DNA of 64,000 nt from Candidatus Chromulinivoraceae bacterium. GTDB taxonomy: Bacteria; Patescibacteriota; Saccharimonadia; Saccharimonadales; Saccharimonadaceae. The DNA is taken from assembly GCA_035478595.1 (NCBI GenBank), contig DATIJL010000001.1, positions 16,604-80,603 on the forward strand, given 5' to 3'. Shown here one piece after another: positions 7,703-17,503 of this stretch. The translations under genes were made by a program, and so were the position numbers. A model generated the notes under the pieces. That model was not told the DNA's origin. It ran no database searches and worked only from the letters and a program-made list of their open reading frames with translations. Every line of letters starts with the position of its first letter. Within the stretch, counting starts at the first letter, position 1.

Positions 7703-10258
7703 CTATAAAACTCCCCAATTTTTACCAGTCGTCACATCTACTTTTAGTTTGACTTTTAGCTCTGGGTAGATATTTTCCATCGTTGCCTTTAAAAGGTTAG
7801 CTACCTTTTCAGCGTTTGCCTCAGGACATTCAATTAAAATGCTATCGTGAATTTGCAGTACTTGCTGACCAAGATCACCTAGTTTTTCATCTACCTCTAA
7901 CATCGCCATCTTCATGAGATCAGCCTCCGTCCCCTGAATCGGCATATTTGCTGCAGCGCGCTTGGCGCTCTCTCGCACCATAAAGTTACTACTATTAACA
8001 TCTGGCGTGGGACGGCGGCGACCAAAGTATGTCTCGACGTAGCCTTCGTTTTTTGCTTTTTCAAGTGTGGCATCAATAAATTGACGGATCGGCGCTCGTA
8101 ACAAAAAGTATTGATCAATAAACGTTTTTGCCTCAGTAAAACTCATACCAGTTGCCGCAGAAAGACCATGGGGGCTCATGCCATACAACACGCCAAAATT
8201 AATAACCTTAGCGGCGCGACGTTGGTTTTTCGTCACTTCTTCAAGTGGTATTCCATAAGCCTCGCTGGCCGTTTTAGTATGGATATCGGCACCGTCATTA
8301 AAGTCGTTGATCAACTTTTCATCGCCAGCAAGCACTGCGGCAAGGCGAAGTTCAAACTGAGAATAGTCGGCACTTACGAATACATTCCCCTGCTCCGGCA
8401 CAAACGCTTCCCGAATGCGACGACCAAGATCACTTCTAACGGGAATATTCTGAAGATTCGGATTAGTACTAGAAAGCCGACCCGTACTTGCAACGTCCTG
8501 GTTAAAGGTTGTGTGGATTCGCCCGTTTTCGTCCGCAAGTAACGGGAGAGTATCTACATAGGTATTTTTGAGTTTAGCAAGCTCACGCGTACGTTCAATG
8601 AGTTCGATAATCGGGTGCTGGCCACGCAGCTTATCAAGCTCCTTCTGACCAGTGCTATAACCTGTCTTACCCTTTTTAATACCAGCAATCGGAAGTTGCA
8701 GCTTAGTAAATAGCACCTCGGAAAGCTGCGCCGGACTACCTATATTAAATTCATGACCAACCATCTCATACATCTGGCTTTCAAGCTCACTATGCTCCGA
8801 GGCAAGCTCTTCACTCATAGCAAGCAACAATGTTTTATTCACTTTAATACCCTGCTGCTCCATGCGATAAAGCATATAGGTAAGTGGAAAGTCGAGGTCG
8901 TGCGCAACGTTAGCTACCTTTGGCACGTCATCCAAACTTTTTAGCTGTGATTCGTAAATCGACCAAAGTGCGGCCATGGTCTGCGCAGCATCTGACTCGT
9001 TAATATCCGATGGAGAAAGACCACTAATTGAACGATCTCGCATAAGCGGATCGATCAAAAACGCTGCTTGGCGAATATCATGGATATCGCTAAAATGTAA
9101 TTCTACTCCTTCATCGTGCGCGACATGATAGAAGGCCTTTATGTCGTAAGCAATCAGCTTAGTTTTTTCAAGCACGTGCCAAGATTCCAAGGTGATACTC
9201 GAGAAAGGACGACGCGAGAATGTCGTCTTATCGAGTGATAACCAAAGCTCACTGTCGTTATAATGAATAAAAACCGTATCATCATTACTACAGGTAAGTT
9301 CGACAGGCCACTCTACCTCTTTTAGCATAGGAACAACCGACGGCGACGTTTGCATATCAAACAGACTACTCTGTGCAGAGTCGTTATGCTGCATATGCTG
9401 AGGTAAACGACGCACTAATGAATGGAACTCGAATCGTTTTAATAAATCAGCAAGCTTAGCCGTATCAAGATCATGTGCGTCCATTGCTTCAAGATCTAAG
9501 TCAATGGGCGCATCACACCAAATACGAGCTACTTTTTTACTCAGATAAGCTGATTCCTTCCCTGCCTCGAGTTTTGCAGCAACACTTGGTTTCACCTTCT
9601 CGAGGTTTTCATAAATACCATCGAGTGTCTTAAACTCTTGCAAAAGCTGGATCGCAGTCTTTTCACCGATACCCGGAACACCAGGAATATTATCGCTATT
9701 GTCACCCTTTAGAGCCTTAAGATCGAGGAACTGATCAACGCTAATGCCGTATTTTTCTTCAAAATAGGCTGGCGAGTACTGTTCGATGTCAGTAAATCCT
9801 TTCTTAAGAGCATACACATGCACAAGCGGACCGACTAACTGAAGCATATCGAGGTCGCTAGTGATAAGGCAGGTTTCTATTCCTTGCTCGGTTGCCTTTT
9901 CAGCAAAACCACCCATAATGTCGTCGGCTTCGTAATCGTCTAGTTCGTAGAGTGGCCAGCTAAAGGCATCGAGCAGTTCGTTTAAGAGCGGCAACTGTAC
10001 AAAAAAATCTTCAGGCGGTTTTTTACGACCGGCTTTATAGGTAGGCAACATTTCCAGTCGCTTGCGGATACTTGTTCCTTTTTTATCCCAGGCAACAGCA
10101 ACATAATCAGGCTCGAGCTTTTTTATAACTTCAAGAGCCAGGCTGGCAAAACCGTAGACACCACCAGTCGGCGTCCCATCACGTAAGGACAGACCGGGCA
10201 TTGCATAATAACCGCGATAAAAAACACTTTTACCGTCTATAACAACCAGACGTTTCAT
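7703..10258 (-). CDS. polA: DNA polymerase I
   Basis: 851 residues. It fills gaps and removes RNA primers. The N-terminal 5' nuclease domain (1-290) is complete (VIDGKSVFYRGYYAM, YEADDIMGGF, KGDNSDNIPGVPGIGEKTA). The middle 3'-5' exonuclease fold looks degenerate: only IAYDIKAFYH remains where DxE and later Asp ligands are expected, so proofreading is probably absent. The polymerase domain (about 440-851) is intact: DYSQFELRLAA, the O-helix RRAAKVINFGVLYG, and QIHDSILIEC. TATACT lies 6 nt upstream of ATG without a Shine-Dalgarno, indicating a leaderless message. Confidence 0.97.
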   Translation of the reverse strand: MKRLVVIDGKSVFYRGYYAMPGLSLRDGTPTGGVYGFASLALEVIKKLEPDYVAVAWDKKGTSIRKRLEMLPTYKAGRKKPPEDFFVQLPLLNELLDAFSWPLYELDDYEADDIMGGFAEKATEQGIETCLITSDLDMLQLVGPLVHVYALKKGFTDIEQYSPAYFEEKYGISVDQFLDLKALKGDNSDNIPGVPGIGEKTAIQLLQEFKTLDGIYENLEKVKPSVAAKLEAGKESAYLSKKVARIWCDAPIDLDLEAMDAHDLDTAKLADLLKRFEFHSLVRRLPQHMQHNDSAQSSLFDMQTSPSVVPMLKEVEWPVELTCSNDDTVFIHYNDSELWLSLDKTTFSRRPFSSITLESWHVLEKTKLIAYDIKAFYHVAHDEGVELHFSDIHDIRQAAFLIDPLMRDRSISGLSPSDINESDAAQTMAALWSIYESQLKSLDDVPKVANVAHDLDFPLTYMLYRMEQQGIKVNKTLLLAMSEELASEHSELESQMYEMVGHEFNIGSPAQLSEVLFTKLQLPIAGIKKGKTGYSTGQKELDKLRGQHPIIELIERTRELAKLKNTYVDTLPLLADENGRIHTTFNQDVASTGRLSSTNPNLQNIPVRSDLGRRIREAFVPEQGNVFVSADYSQFELRLAAVLAGDEKLINDFNDGADIHTKTASEAYGIPLEEVTKNQRRAAKVINFGVLYGMSPHGLSAATGMSFTEAKTFIDQYFLLRAPIRQFIDATLEKAKNEGYVETYFGRRRPTPDVNSSNFMVRESAKRAAANMPIQGTEADLMKMAMLEVDEKLGDLGQQVLQIHDSILIECPEANAEKVANLLKATMENIYPELKVKLKVDVTTGKNWGVL

Positions 10259-10279
10259 ATCTTTAGTATATCAGTTTTA

Positions 10280-11347
10280 CTAGGATTTACGGTTGACTAG
10301 GTAGTCAGCCAGCTGTGCTAAGTACTGAATGAAAGCGGTGTCGGTTTTTTTATCACCGTCAAGTACTGCCAGAGCAGCCTTTTCATGTACAATCTGCCGC
10401 TCTTTTGCATAATCTAATGCACCCGTTACTTCAAAGATATGGCGAACACCATCACAATCCTCAATGGTGGCGTTTTCATTCCCTAAGACCGACTCAAGCG
10501 TAGCTCTCTGCAAACTATCACCATGGTGTAACGCATAGTATGCCAGAAGCGTTATTTTACCTTCGCGAATATCATCATTATTCCCCTTACCCGTTTCACC
10601 CGTCGCACCGAATGAACCAATAATATCATCGGCAATTTGATACGCACATCCCGCATGAATAGCGTAATCATACAGATTTTTCGTTACTCCGATGGCGCCC
10701 GCAAGCTGTGCACCGAGTTCAATCGGACTTAAAAACGTATAATGTGCCGTTTTACGGTGCAGTACCGACTCGATAGCCTCTTCACTGAGCTCGCTCCGCG
10801 TTACCTCATTAAAGACATCGTCCAGTTGACCGTTAATAGTAACCAGAACATTTTCATTAAACTGCTCACCTGCACGTCTCGCAATCGCTGCATCTACCGG
10901 CAGTGTCAAAAGCTCGATAATTGCCTGTGGAGGACCAGAATATGCAACATTCATCGCTTGAACCTCGCCATAGCGAAGTGCGTTACCCTTAAGATTATGC
11001 TCTTTTGCGTACGTTTCGAGTAGGATATGTGCCGATGGGCCACCTCGACGAAGTCGTGAACGATCGGCGATATCGTCAACAATAAGAAGAGATGTTTGAA
11101 TAATTTCAAAAACACGGGCCGCACCAAGTGCCACGACATCGTCCTTGCCGCCATGTGCGTAATAACTTCGCATCGCAAGCACGCCGCGCAGTCTTTTACC
11201 ACCACGCAGGAGTACGTCGCAATATGCATCGATAGGCGCTCTGTTGCCAATTGTTTTATTTTGTTTCCACCGTTCTGCAAATTCCTGCAGGTCGGCGCTA
11301 ATCGCCACCGCTAGTTCACTATCTGTAGCTAAGGATAAATGTTTCAC
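10280..11347 (-). CDS. Polyprenyl diphosphate synthase
   Basis: 355 residues of the trans-isoprenyl diphosphate synthase family, which condenses isopentenyl units onto allylic diphosphates. The first Asp-rich motif is LLIVDDIADRSRLRRGG (DDxxD, then RR) and the second is QIADDIIGSFG. GGKRLRG is the substrate-binding loop. Chain length cannot be fixed from sequence; geranylgeranyl or longer is likely, for undecaprenyl or quinone-type lipids. The start is GTG 11347 with TATACT 6 nt upstream, another leaderless arrangement. It precedes polA on the same strand with a 21-nt gap. Confidence 0.9.
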   Translation of the reverse strand: MKHLSLATDSELAVAISADLQEFAERWKQNKTIGNRAPIDAYCDVLLRGGKRLRGVLAMRSYYAHGGKDDVVALGAARVFEIIQTSLLIVDDIADRSRLRRGGPSAHILLETYAKEHNLKGNALRYGEVQAMNVAYSGPPQAIIELLTLPVDAAIARRAGEQFNENVLVTINGQLDDVFNEVTRSELSEEAIESVLHRKTAHYTFLSPIELGAQLAGAIGVTKNLYDYAIHAGCAYQIADDIIGSFGATGETGKGNNDDIREGKITLLAYYALHHGDSLQRATLESVLGNENATIEDCDGVRHIFEVTGALDYAKERQIVHEKAALAVLDGDKKTDTAFIQYLAQLADYLVNRKS

Positions 11348-11469
11348 CGTCCTAGTATAGACGTATTCTTTCTTTTGTTGAAATGATTTTACGCGTACAA
11401 AAACATCATAGTTGTATTTACAGCAGTTATGCTATAATCTAAATTCTGTCACTTACATAAGGAGTACGC

Positions 11470-12015
11470 GTGAACATATTGCTTATCACTGGCGAAAGCG
11501 GCGTTGGTAAAACAGCCATCGGCCTTGCTGTCAGTAAACAACTCCGCGCCACCTTTTTACGAAGTCGGGATATTGCCCGCTTTCTCGCTCATCGCGAAGG
11601 TTTTACAGGCGCACACGACTGGATCAAAGCCCTGGGTCTTAAGACGGCTGCCGAAGCTGTCCATAATGAAATACTTGCTGCAGTCGATAACGCTCAATCG
11701 GATGCGCTTATTGTCATCGATGGCGTCTACGACACACAGCTTTTGACAAAGATTGAGGAACGAGTTGGGAAAGATTCGATGCATATTGTTGAGATTACCG
11801 TTCCTAAAGATAAACGCCTCGATCACACTGACACCTCAGACCCAGATGAAACGAGTGCGATCCAACAAGAGATGGAGTTCTTAGACGGTCTTAAAAAGAG
11901 TGCTGGCCTATACGGCGTTACTAATAAGGCTGAGCTTGTCGTTGAGAACCTTCATATGGATTCGTCAATCGAAGTTATCACCGCCTTCCTCGCAAAGCAT
12001 GCATCAGAGGTATAG
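11470..12015 (+). CDS. P-loop kinase-like ATPase
   Basis: 181 residues with a Walker A at the N-terminus (ITGESGVGKTAIG) and a Walker B-like LIVIDGVYD around residue 80. The size and DGVYDTQLL pattern place it with nucleoside-kinase or dephospho-CoA-kinase-like P-loop NTPases. The start is GTG 11470 with AAGGAG 7 nt before it. The next gene (12050) is a second P-loop kinase with a similar DGLYTWSEY motif, so the two are probably paralogues acting in one pathway. Substrate unknown. Confidence 0.7.
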   Translation: MNILLITGESGVGKTAIGLAVSKQLRATFLRSRDIARFLAHREGFTGAHDWIKALGLKTAAEAVHNEILAAVDNAQSDALIVIDGVYDTQLLTKIEERVGKDSMHIVEITVPKDKRLDHTDTSDPDETSAIQQEMEFLDGLKKSAGLYGVTNKAELVVENLHMDSSIEVITAFLAKHASEV

Positions 12016-12049
12016 GTAGCAGTCAGACTCTTTGATATACTAAGGGTCG

Positions 12050-12628
12050 ATGAAACACTACGAAAATGTTAAGATTATCGCCTTTGTCGGCCTTGCTGGC
12101 AGTGGTAAAAGTACAGCAGTTGAGTACCTAACCGAAAAAGGTTACCCAAAAGTTTATTTTGGTGGCGTCATCTATGACGCGATGCGCGAAGAAGGAATCG
12201 AAATCACTCCAGAAAGCCAAACGAAATTCCGCGAAGATATTCGCGCTAAAGAGGGTAACGACTTTGTAGTTAAGCGGATTATTAAGCAAATTCACGAGCT
12301 TGTCGAAGCCGGTCAGCATCGTATTATCGCCGACGGTCTTTATACCTGGAGCGAATACAAAATTATGAAACATGAGTTTCCGGGTGAGCTTACAACCGTT
12401 GCTGTTGTTGCGCCACGACACCTACGTCATCGTCGGCTCGCTGAACGACCTGAACGACCGTTCAGTGCTACCGAAGCCGATCAACGAGATTGGACGGAAA
12501 TTGAAAACCTTGAAAAGGGTGGGCCCATTGCTATCGCCGACCATTTTATTATGAACGACGGGGATCTCGATAACCTCCATAAACAGCTCAATAACGTTTG
12601 CGAAGATATCGAATTTTACAACCAATAA
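12050..12628 (+). CDS. P-loop nucleotide kinase, dephospho-CoA-kinase-like
   Basis: 192 residues. Walker A is FVGLAGSGKSTAVE at the N-terminus and IIADGLYTWSEY is Walker B-like. A lid-like arginine stretch (RHLRHRRLAERPERP) follows, as in NMP and dephospho-CoA kinases and the UPF0200 group. TATACT lies 8 nt before ATG; AAGGG in the same gap could also serve as a weak ribosome site. It lies 34 nt after the first kinase and ends at a bidirectional terminator. A CoA or nucleotide salvage role is plausible but not shown. Confidence 0.7.
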   Translation: MKHYENVKIIAFVGLAGSGKSTAVEYLTEKGYPKVYFGGVIYDAMREEGIEITPESQTKFREDIRAKEGNDFVVKRIIKQIHELVEAGQHRIIADGLYTWSEYKIMKHEFPGELTTVAVVAPRHLRHRRLAERPERPFSATEADQRDWTEIENLEKGGPIAIADHFIMNDGDLDNLHKQLNNVCEDIEFYNQ

Positions 12629-12656
12629 AAAACTCCGCCGGTAGGCGGAGTTTTTT
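12627..12656. terminator. Bidirectional terminator between the kinase gene and rpoD
   Basis: AAAAAACTCCGCC, 4-nt loop, GGCGGAGTTTTTT; T-tracts on both strands. Confidence 0.93.
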
Positions 12657-12669
12657 ATATCATCACTTC

Positions 12670-13680
12670 TTAACTCAGGTATTCGTGCAACTTCTTGGCA
12701 TCTTTGTGCTTACGAAGCTTGGCGAGCGCCTTAGCTTCAATTTGACGAATACGCTCACGAGTAACCGCGAACTCCTGCCCTACTTCTTCTAGCGTGTGGC
12801 TTTTACCGTTTTCAAGACCAAAGCGCATCTTAACGATTTTTTGTTCACGCTCTGAAAGAGTTGAAAGTACTGCTTGAACCTGCTCCTTCAAGAGTTGACT
12901 AGTTGCAGACTCTTCTGGTGTTGCACCATCTTCATCTTCAATAAAGTCACCCAAGACACTGTCTTCGTCTTCGCCATCTCGCCCAACACCAGCATCGAGG
13001 CTAGTAATATCTTGCTTGATTTTGATGACATACTCTACTTTTTCAGGCTCCATCTCAAGCTCTTTTGCTAGCTCTTCGATAGTTGGCTCGCGGTTGAGCT
13101 CTTGAGTCATACGACGCTGCGTGCGGAGCAGCTTATTGATCGTCTCTACCATGTGTACTGGAATACGAATAGTACGCGCTTGATCGGCAATAGCACGAGT
13201 AATCGCCTGACGGATCCACCAGGTAGCATAGGTGCTAAACTTGAATCCCTTGTCCGGGTCGAATTTTTCGACGGCGCGAAGGAGACCGGTGTTACCCTCT
13301 TGAATCAAATCAAGAAAATCAAGACCACGGCCACTATAGCGCTTGGCAATGGACACTACTAGACGCATGTTAGCCTCAGCCATTTTATCCTTTGCACGCT
13401 TGTCACCGGCAACCACTTTTTTTGCCAATGCCAGTTCTTCTTCTGCAGAAAGTAGAGGAATTTTACCAATTTCACGGAGGTAAAGTCGTACGCTGTCATC
13501 ACTGACGTCGTCGAAGTACTCGCCGCTGTTTAGCGTATCGATATCATCTTCTTCTTCATCTACCAGTTCATCAATGGCCGGTTCATCTAGATCACCGAGC
13601 GGACCGCCGCTGGCATCAACAACCTGGTCGTCATCCTCTTCATCAACAATTGGCTTCGTTACATCGCTATCTTTGACCAC
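12670..13680 (-). CDS. rpoD: Primary sigma factor RpoD/SigA
   Basis: 336 residues. It directs RNA polymerase to -35/-10 promoters. A short acidic N-terminus stands where region 1.1 would be. Region 1.2 is [16 protein letters not shown], region 2 includes [22 protein letters not shown] and the -10-reading [14 protein letters not shown], region 3 follows, and region 4 holds the -35-reading helix [20 protein letters not shown]. The start overlaps the end of dnaG by 14 nt, giving the classical dnaG-rpoD macromolecular synthesis operon with translational coupling. Confidence 0.97.
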   Translation of the reverse strand: MVKDSDVTKPIVDEEDDDQVVDASGGPLGDLDEPAIDELVDEEEDDIDTLNSGEYFDDVSDDSVRLYLREIGKIPLLSAEEELALAKKVVAGDKRAKDKMAEANMRLVVSIAKRYSGRGLDFLDLIQEGNTGLLRAVEKFDPDKGFKFSTYATWWIRQAITRAIADQARTIRIPVHMVETINKLLRTQRRMTQELNREPTIEELAKELEMEPEKVEYVIKIKQDITSLDAGVGRDGEDEDSVLGDFIEDEDGATPEESATSQLLKEQVQAVLSTLSEREQKIVKMRFGLENGKSHTLEEVGQEFAVTRERIRQIEAKALAKLRKHKDAKKLHEYLS

Positions 13681-15406
13681 GCTTTATCTCCTTTATAAGT
13701 TCATAATGTTGCCTGCGCAAGCGTTCCACTTCAGCCACAAGGCCATCATGTTCCGCTTGTTCAATTTGCTGTTCGAGTTGGTTTTTTTCGTGTTCGGTTT
13801 TATATTGGCGGAGCAGTTTGGCTATTTCTAAATATTGGTCGCTTTCGTTCCAATTGCCATATCGTTTCTCGGCCCGTAATAATATTATTTTCACATAGTC
13901 ATCGAAGTTTTGCAACTCCTTTGGCGTATCGGTCACCGGTGTTCGCTCCGGACTAGCAAGATACCGGGCTACCACTTGTGAAGCGTCAGCACCCAAAATA
14001 GAGACGTCCAACCCTTCAAACAGATCATGCGAACGTGGTACACCGAGTGCCAAACCAAGTACTGTATCAATATGATCATATACCGGCGCCGCGTTTTCAG
14101 AGTGATCAACGACAGACTTTAGCTCGCTCACTTCTCTTTTACCGCCCGCAGCCAGCTTCGCCTGAACCGCCTCAAGTGATGAACCGACCATACGGGCAAT
14201 CTTTTTTTCATAGTGATCGCGCTCAACTGGGTCCGAAAGACCCCTCACCACGTTAAGACCAGCTGTCGTGAACGCTCGTTTGCCACTTGCTGTTGTGATG
14301 TCTTCACGGTGAGAATACTGGTCTAAAATCCAATCAACTGCAGGTTGTGCCGTATCAATCGCCTGTTGCCAAAGCGATGGATCTTTCTGAATAAGCTCGT
14401 CCGGATCTTTTGCGTCACCAGGTAACGTAATAATGGTCAGTTCTATTCCAGCTTCGCTGGCGATAGGAATGGCACGTTCAGTCGCCGCGACGCCCGCTTT
14501 ATCACCATCAAATGCCAGACGTACGTTACCAGTGAGCCGCCTAAGAGCACGCAAGTGGTTTTCGGTCATAGCCGTCCCTGCTGTGGCAACCACCTGCTTA
14601 ACACCTGCTTGGTGACTACTGACAACATCTAGATTACCTTCAACAATAACCGCGTAGTCACTGGTGCGAATAGCTTCCTTTGCTTGAGATAATCCAAACA
14701 CGTGACGTCCTTTGTCATATAGAAGTGTTTGCGGCGTATTAAGGTATTTAGGTGCGTTAGGATCGTCTGCTAGAATGCGGGCCGTAAACCCAATTACTTG
14801 TCCCGTTCCATCCATTAGCGGTACAGTCATACGACCACGAAACATATCACCACCAAACCGATTGGTAAGACCAGCATCAGCAAGTTCCTGGCGGCTAAAA
14901 CCTTTTTTAGTTAAAAACTGCACCAACGCATCACCTGTTGTTGGCGCGTAGCCAATTTTAAATTCCTGAACAATCTCTTTTGAGAGACCTCGTTTCTTAA
15001 ACACATATTCGAGTGCATGTCGGTTCTTCAGCAAGCTATGTTGATAGTAATTTGCTGCTAAGTCATGCGCTTCTTGCAGCCGTTTTTTACGCCGCGAAAG
15101 CTCACGACTATCTTTAGACTCGAACTGGCTAAGGTCAACGCCAGCTTTTCGAGCGAGGTGCTCAAGTGCCTGGCGAAAATCCATTCCTTCAGCCTCCATG
15201 ACAAAACTAAAGATGTCGCCACCCTTATTTGAGGAAAAATCATGCCAAATATGCTTGTCGGGACTCACAAAAAAACTTGGAGTTTTCTCACCAGAGAACG
15301 GACTTAGACCTTTGAAGTTACGCCCAGCCCGTTTAAGCTGAACGTACTCACCAACGACGTCTTCGATATTAAGACGCGCCCGTACTTCTTCCTTGGCATC
15401 CTGCAT
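13667..15406 (-). CDS. dnaG: DNA primase lacking zinc ligands
   Basis: 579 residues. It makes RNA primers at the fork. The N-terminal zinc-ribbon fold is recognisable ([33 protein letters not shown]), but the usual Cys-His-Cys-Cys set is replaced by Ser35, Ser38, Asp56 and Ser59. The TOPRIM core is intact: [16 protein letters not shown] (Glu) and [10 protein letters not shown] (Asp-Asp). The C-terminal helicase-interaction region is divergent. TATAAT lies 6 nt before ATG, leaderless. It is followed by overlapping rpoD. Confidence 0.95.
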   Translation of the reverse strand: MQDAKEEVRARLNIEDVVGEYVQLKRAGRNFKGLSPFSGEKTPSFFVSPDKHIWHDFSSNKGGDIFSFVMEAEGMDFRQALEHLARKAGVDLSQFESKDSRELSRRKKRLQEAHDLAANYYQHSLLKNRHALEYVFKKRGLSKEIVQEFKIGYAPTTGDALVQFLTKKGFSRQELADAGLTNRFGGDMFRGRMTVPLMDGTGQVIGFTARILADDPNAPKYLNTPQTLLYDKGRHVFGLSQAKEAIRTSDYAVIVEGNLDVVSSHQAGVKQVVATAGTAMTENHLRALRRLTGNVRLAFDGDKAGVAATERAIPIASEAGIELTIITLPGDAKDPDELIQKDPSLWQQAIDTAQPAVDWILDQYSHREDITTASGKRAFTTAGLNVVRGLSDPVERDHYEKKIARMVGSSLEAVQAKLAAGGKREVSELKSVVDHSENAAPVYDHIDTVLGLALGVPRSHDLFEGLDVSILGADASQVVARYLASPERTPVTDTPKELQNFDDYVKIILLRAEKRYGNWNESDQYLEIAKLLRQYKTEHEKNQLEQQIEQAEHDGLVAEVERLRRQHYELIKEIKRGQR

Positions 15407-15512
15407 ACTTTAATTATACCATCTTTACCCCTGTTTATAAGAGAGGTCGGGCACGCATTTAAACCGTTAGCTTATTGCCCGCCTGAGCTGGGCATGGTTT
15501 AATAAAGATACA

Positions 15513-16157
15513 ATGTATCCGGATCAAAATCAGCAGCAACCAAATCAACCATCACCAACCCCACAGCCACAATATTCTATTGACTACCTTAATCAGATTG
15601 CGCCGAAGTCACAAAAAAATGGGCTTAGTAATCGATTATTTCTTATGATAGCGATAGGCGGCGGGCTTTTAGCGGTTATTATCGGTGCGTTTATGCTGTT
15701 CGGAGGTGGTGGTGGCCCCACTACTGACATGCAGCATCTTACCGCCCGGATAGAATCACTCAGCACAGTTGCCACGACCGCGCAAAAGAACATCAAGAGC
15801 AACTCACTAAGTGGTACGAACAGTAACCTAGTCATCTTCTTTACCAATGCTGACCGCGACATCGCCACACCACTAAAAAACAATGGTCTCGATATTAAAA
15901 AGCTCGATAAAACCATCGTCACATCAGAGGCAGAGACCGACTTAAGCGCCAAACTTGAGGATGCTCGGCTCAATGCCGTATTTGACCGAACCTATGCGCG
16001 TGAGATGAGCTACCAACTTGCCACCGTTCAGGCACTCATGAAAAAGATTTATAATTCAACAAACAGCAAATCGATGAAAGACTATCTTTCATCAACCAAC
16101 ACCAATCTCATCCCTCTCGTTAAACAGTTTAACGATTTCAGTGCAACAAGCGCTTAG
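15513..16157 (+). CDS. Single-pass membrane protein, hypothetical
   Basis: 214 residues. A Gln/Pro-rich cytoplasmic head of about 40 residues precedes one strong transmembrane helix (LFLMIAIGGGLLAVIIGAFM), a glycine run, and an exterior domain of about 140 residues predicted helical. No family recognised. There is no Shine-Dalgarno; AT-rich sequence directly upstream of the ATG suggests a short leader. Its layout (proline-rich head, one helix, helical exterior) recurs in Saccharibacteria surface proteins. Neighbours give no clue to function. Confidence 0.7.
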   Translation: MYPDQNQQQPNQPSPTPQPQYSIDYLNQIAPKSQKNGLSNRLFLMIAIGGGLLAVIIGAFMLFGGGGGPTTDMQHLTARIESLSTVATTAQKNIKSNSLSGTNSNLVIFFTNADRDIATPLKNNGLDIKKLDKTIVTSEAETDLSAKLEDARLNAVFDRTYAREMSYQLATVQALMKKIYNSTNSKSMKDYLSSTNTNLIPLVKQFNDFSATSA

Positions 16158-16160
16158 CGG

Positions 16161-16499
16161 CTAATCCTTTGCGACAAGATCGTAACTTAAACGAACGAGA
16201 TCTTTAATCTCATCATCGGATAACTGACCACTGCAAATAATTGTGTTCCAGTGTTTCTTATTCAAATGATAACCTGGTATGACGGTTTCATATTTTTCAC
16301 GTAGTACCAGTGCGAGCTGAGGGTCGCACTTCAAACTAACACGAAGTGGCTTGCTGTTATCAGTAATGATTGCGAAAAGCTTACCTTCTCCTGTTTCTTT
16401 ATGGCCTATTTTATAGACAGACGTTCCCTCGCCAAAGGGAAAATCAAGCCAGGTATTAGGAAAGCTAAGCAGATATTGTTCTAATTCTTTGTGTGTCAT
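16161..16499 (-). CDS. MmcQ/YjbR family DNA-binding-like protein
   Basis: 112 residues matching the CyaY-like MmcQ/YjbR fold: an N-terminal helix with FPNTWLDFPFGEGTSVYKIG, a strand-rich core (LFAIITDNSKPLRVSLKCDP) and the C-terminal PGYHLNKKHWNTIIC signature followed by a helix. Members are proposed to bind DNA, and their cellular role is unclear. It starts 8 nt after the orn stop with no Shine-Dalgarno, so it is probably translated by re-initiation behind orn. Confidence 0.85.
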   Translation of the reverse strand: MTHKELEQYLLSFPNTWLDFPFGEGTSVYKIGHKETGEGKLFAIITDNSKPLRVSLKCDPQLALVLREKYETVIPGYHLNKKHWNTIICSGQLSDDEIKDLVRLSYDLVAKD

Positions 16500-16507
16500 A
16501 GGAGGAG

Positions 16508-17053
16508 CTACTTAGCGTGTACTTTCGTCAGGTAGTATTTTAGTTCTTCAATACTGCCACGGATATCATCGAGAGCACGGTGTGTCTGAGGCTTAGGGAA
16601 TTTTTTACCATACTTACCTTCAAATACAACCTTCCAGGCGCTCACGTCGAGCATGCGATAATGAAGTCTCGAGTCTAAACGTGGCCACTGACTTACGATA
16701 AAACGACGGTCCATATGAATCGAATTACCAGCAAGCAAAACTGGTTCATCTTCTTTATAGTGCTCGCCAATGAACTTTAGAAGCTCTTCCTCTATATCTA
16801 AAAGATCTCTACCGTGTGTATTTTGCGCCAGTAGACCTTTTTTAGATTCGGGATTAGCATCCCAAAAAACGCTGTTGGCCGCAAGGCGTTCCTCAAGACT
16901 TAGATCTTCATTCTTTACAATTCCCTGATACGTTGCAATTTCGTGAAAATCCCAATCCGTTGCAATAGCCGCGACCTCAAGGATAAGATCGTTATTCGCG
17001 TCAAGACCTGTCATTTCCAGGTCTACCCAAAAGATTTTTGCTTGCTTACTCAT
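16508..17053 (-). CDS. orn: Oligoribonuclease
   Basis: 181 residues. This DEDDh 3'-5' exonuclease degrades very short RNA oligonucleotides. Exo I is FWVDLEMTGLD, exo II lies around LLAGNSIHMDRRFI, and exo III is HRALDDIRGSIEELKYY with the catalytic His and Asp. Length is typical. TATAGT lies 6 nt before ATG, leaderless. The MmcQ gene follows on the same transcript. Confidence 0.96.
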   Translation of the reverse strand: MSKQAKIFWVDLEMTGLDANNDLILEVAAIATDWDFHEIATYQGIVKNEDLSLEERLAANSVFWDANPESKKGLLAQNTHGRDLLDIEEELLKFIGEHYKEDEPVLLAGNSIHMDRRFIVSQWPRLDSRLHYRMLDVSAWKVVFEGKYGKKFPKPQTHRALDDIRGSIEELKYYLTKVHAK

Positions 17054-17091
17054 GCTTCTACTATATACTCCCCGTACCTCTCCGCCAAACT

Positions 17092-17484
17092 TTAGCGTTT
17101 ATCAGGCGTAAACTTGAGGCTAAGCGAGTTAATACAATATCGTTTGTCGGTCGGCGTGTCAAAACCTTCGCCTTCAAATATATGGCCTAGGTGACTGCCG
17201 CAATTTGAGCAAGTAACCTCCGTCCGACTCATTCCGAGCGTGTCGTCAGTATGAAACTTCACGCTGCCTGGCTTTGCATCGTAAAAGCTTGGCCAGCCGC
17301 ACTGCGCATCAAACTTAGTCTTACTATCAAACAAAACTTGACCGCACGCACCGCAGGCATATATGCCATCAGCATATAGTCCATCGTATTCACCACTAAA
17401 TGGCGCTTCAGTGTTTTTTTCTCGAAGTACGGCAAATTGCTCCGGCGTTAAAACCTCTCGCCACTCCTTGTCTGTTTTGTGCAT
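17092..17484 (-). CDS. msrB: Peptide methionine-R-sulfoxide reductase
   Basis: 130 residues. It reduces the R epimer of methionine sulfoxide in proteins. The structural zinc site is formed by CGACG and CSNCG. The signature CGWPSF, the conserved HLGHIFEG, and the active-site RYCINSLSL (catalytic Cys near the C-terminus) are all present. A full-length stand-alone MsrB; no MsrA partner is seen in the window. AGGGGG precedes the ATG by about 4 nt. It follows argS by 19 nt. Confidence 0.97.
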   Translation of the reverse strand: MHKTDKEWREVLTPEQFAVLREKNTEAPFSGEYDGLYADGIYACGACGQVLFDSKTKFDAQCGWPSFYDAKPGSVKFHTDDTLGMSRTEVTCSNCGSHLGHIFEGEGFDTPTDKRYCINSLSLKFTPDKR

Positions 17485-17503
17485 GAGCCCCCTTTTTTAA
17501 ATG

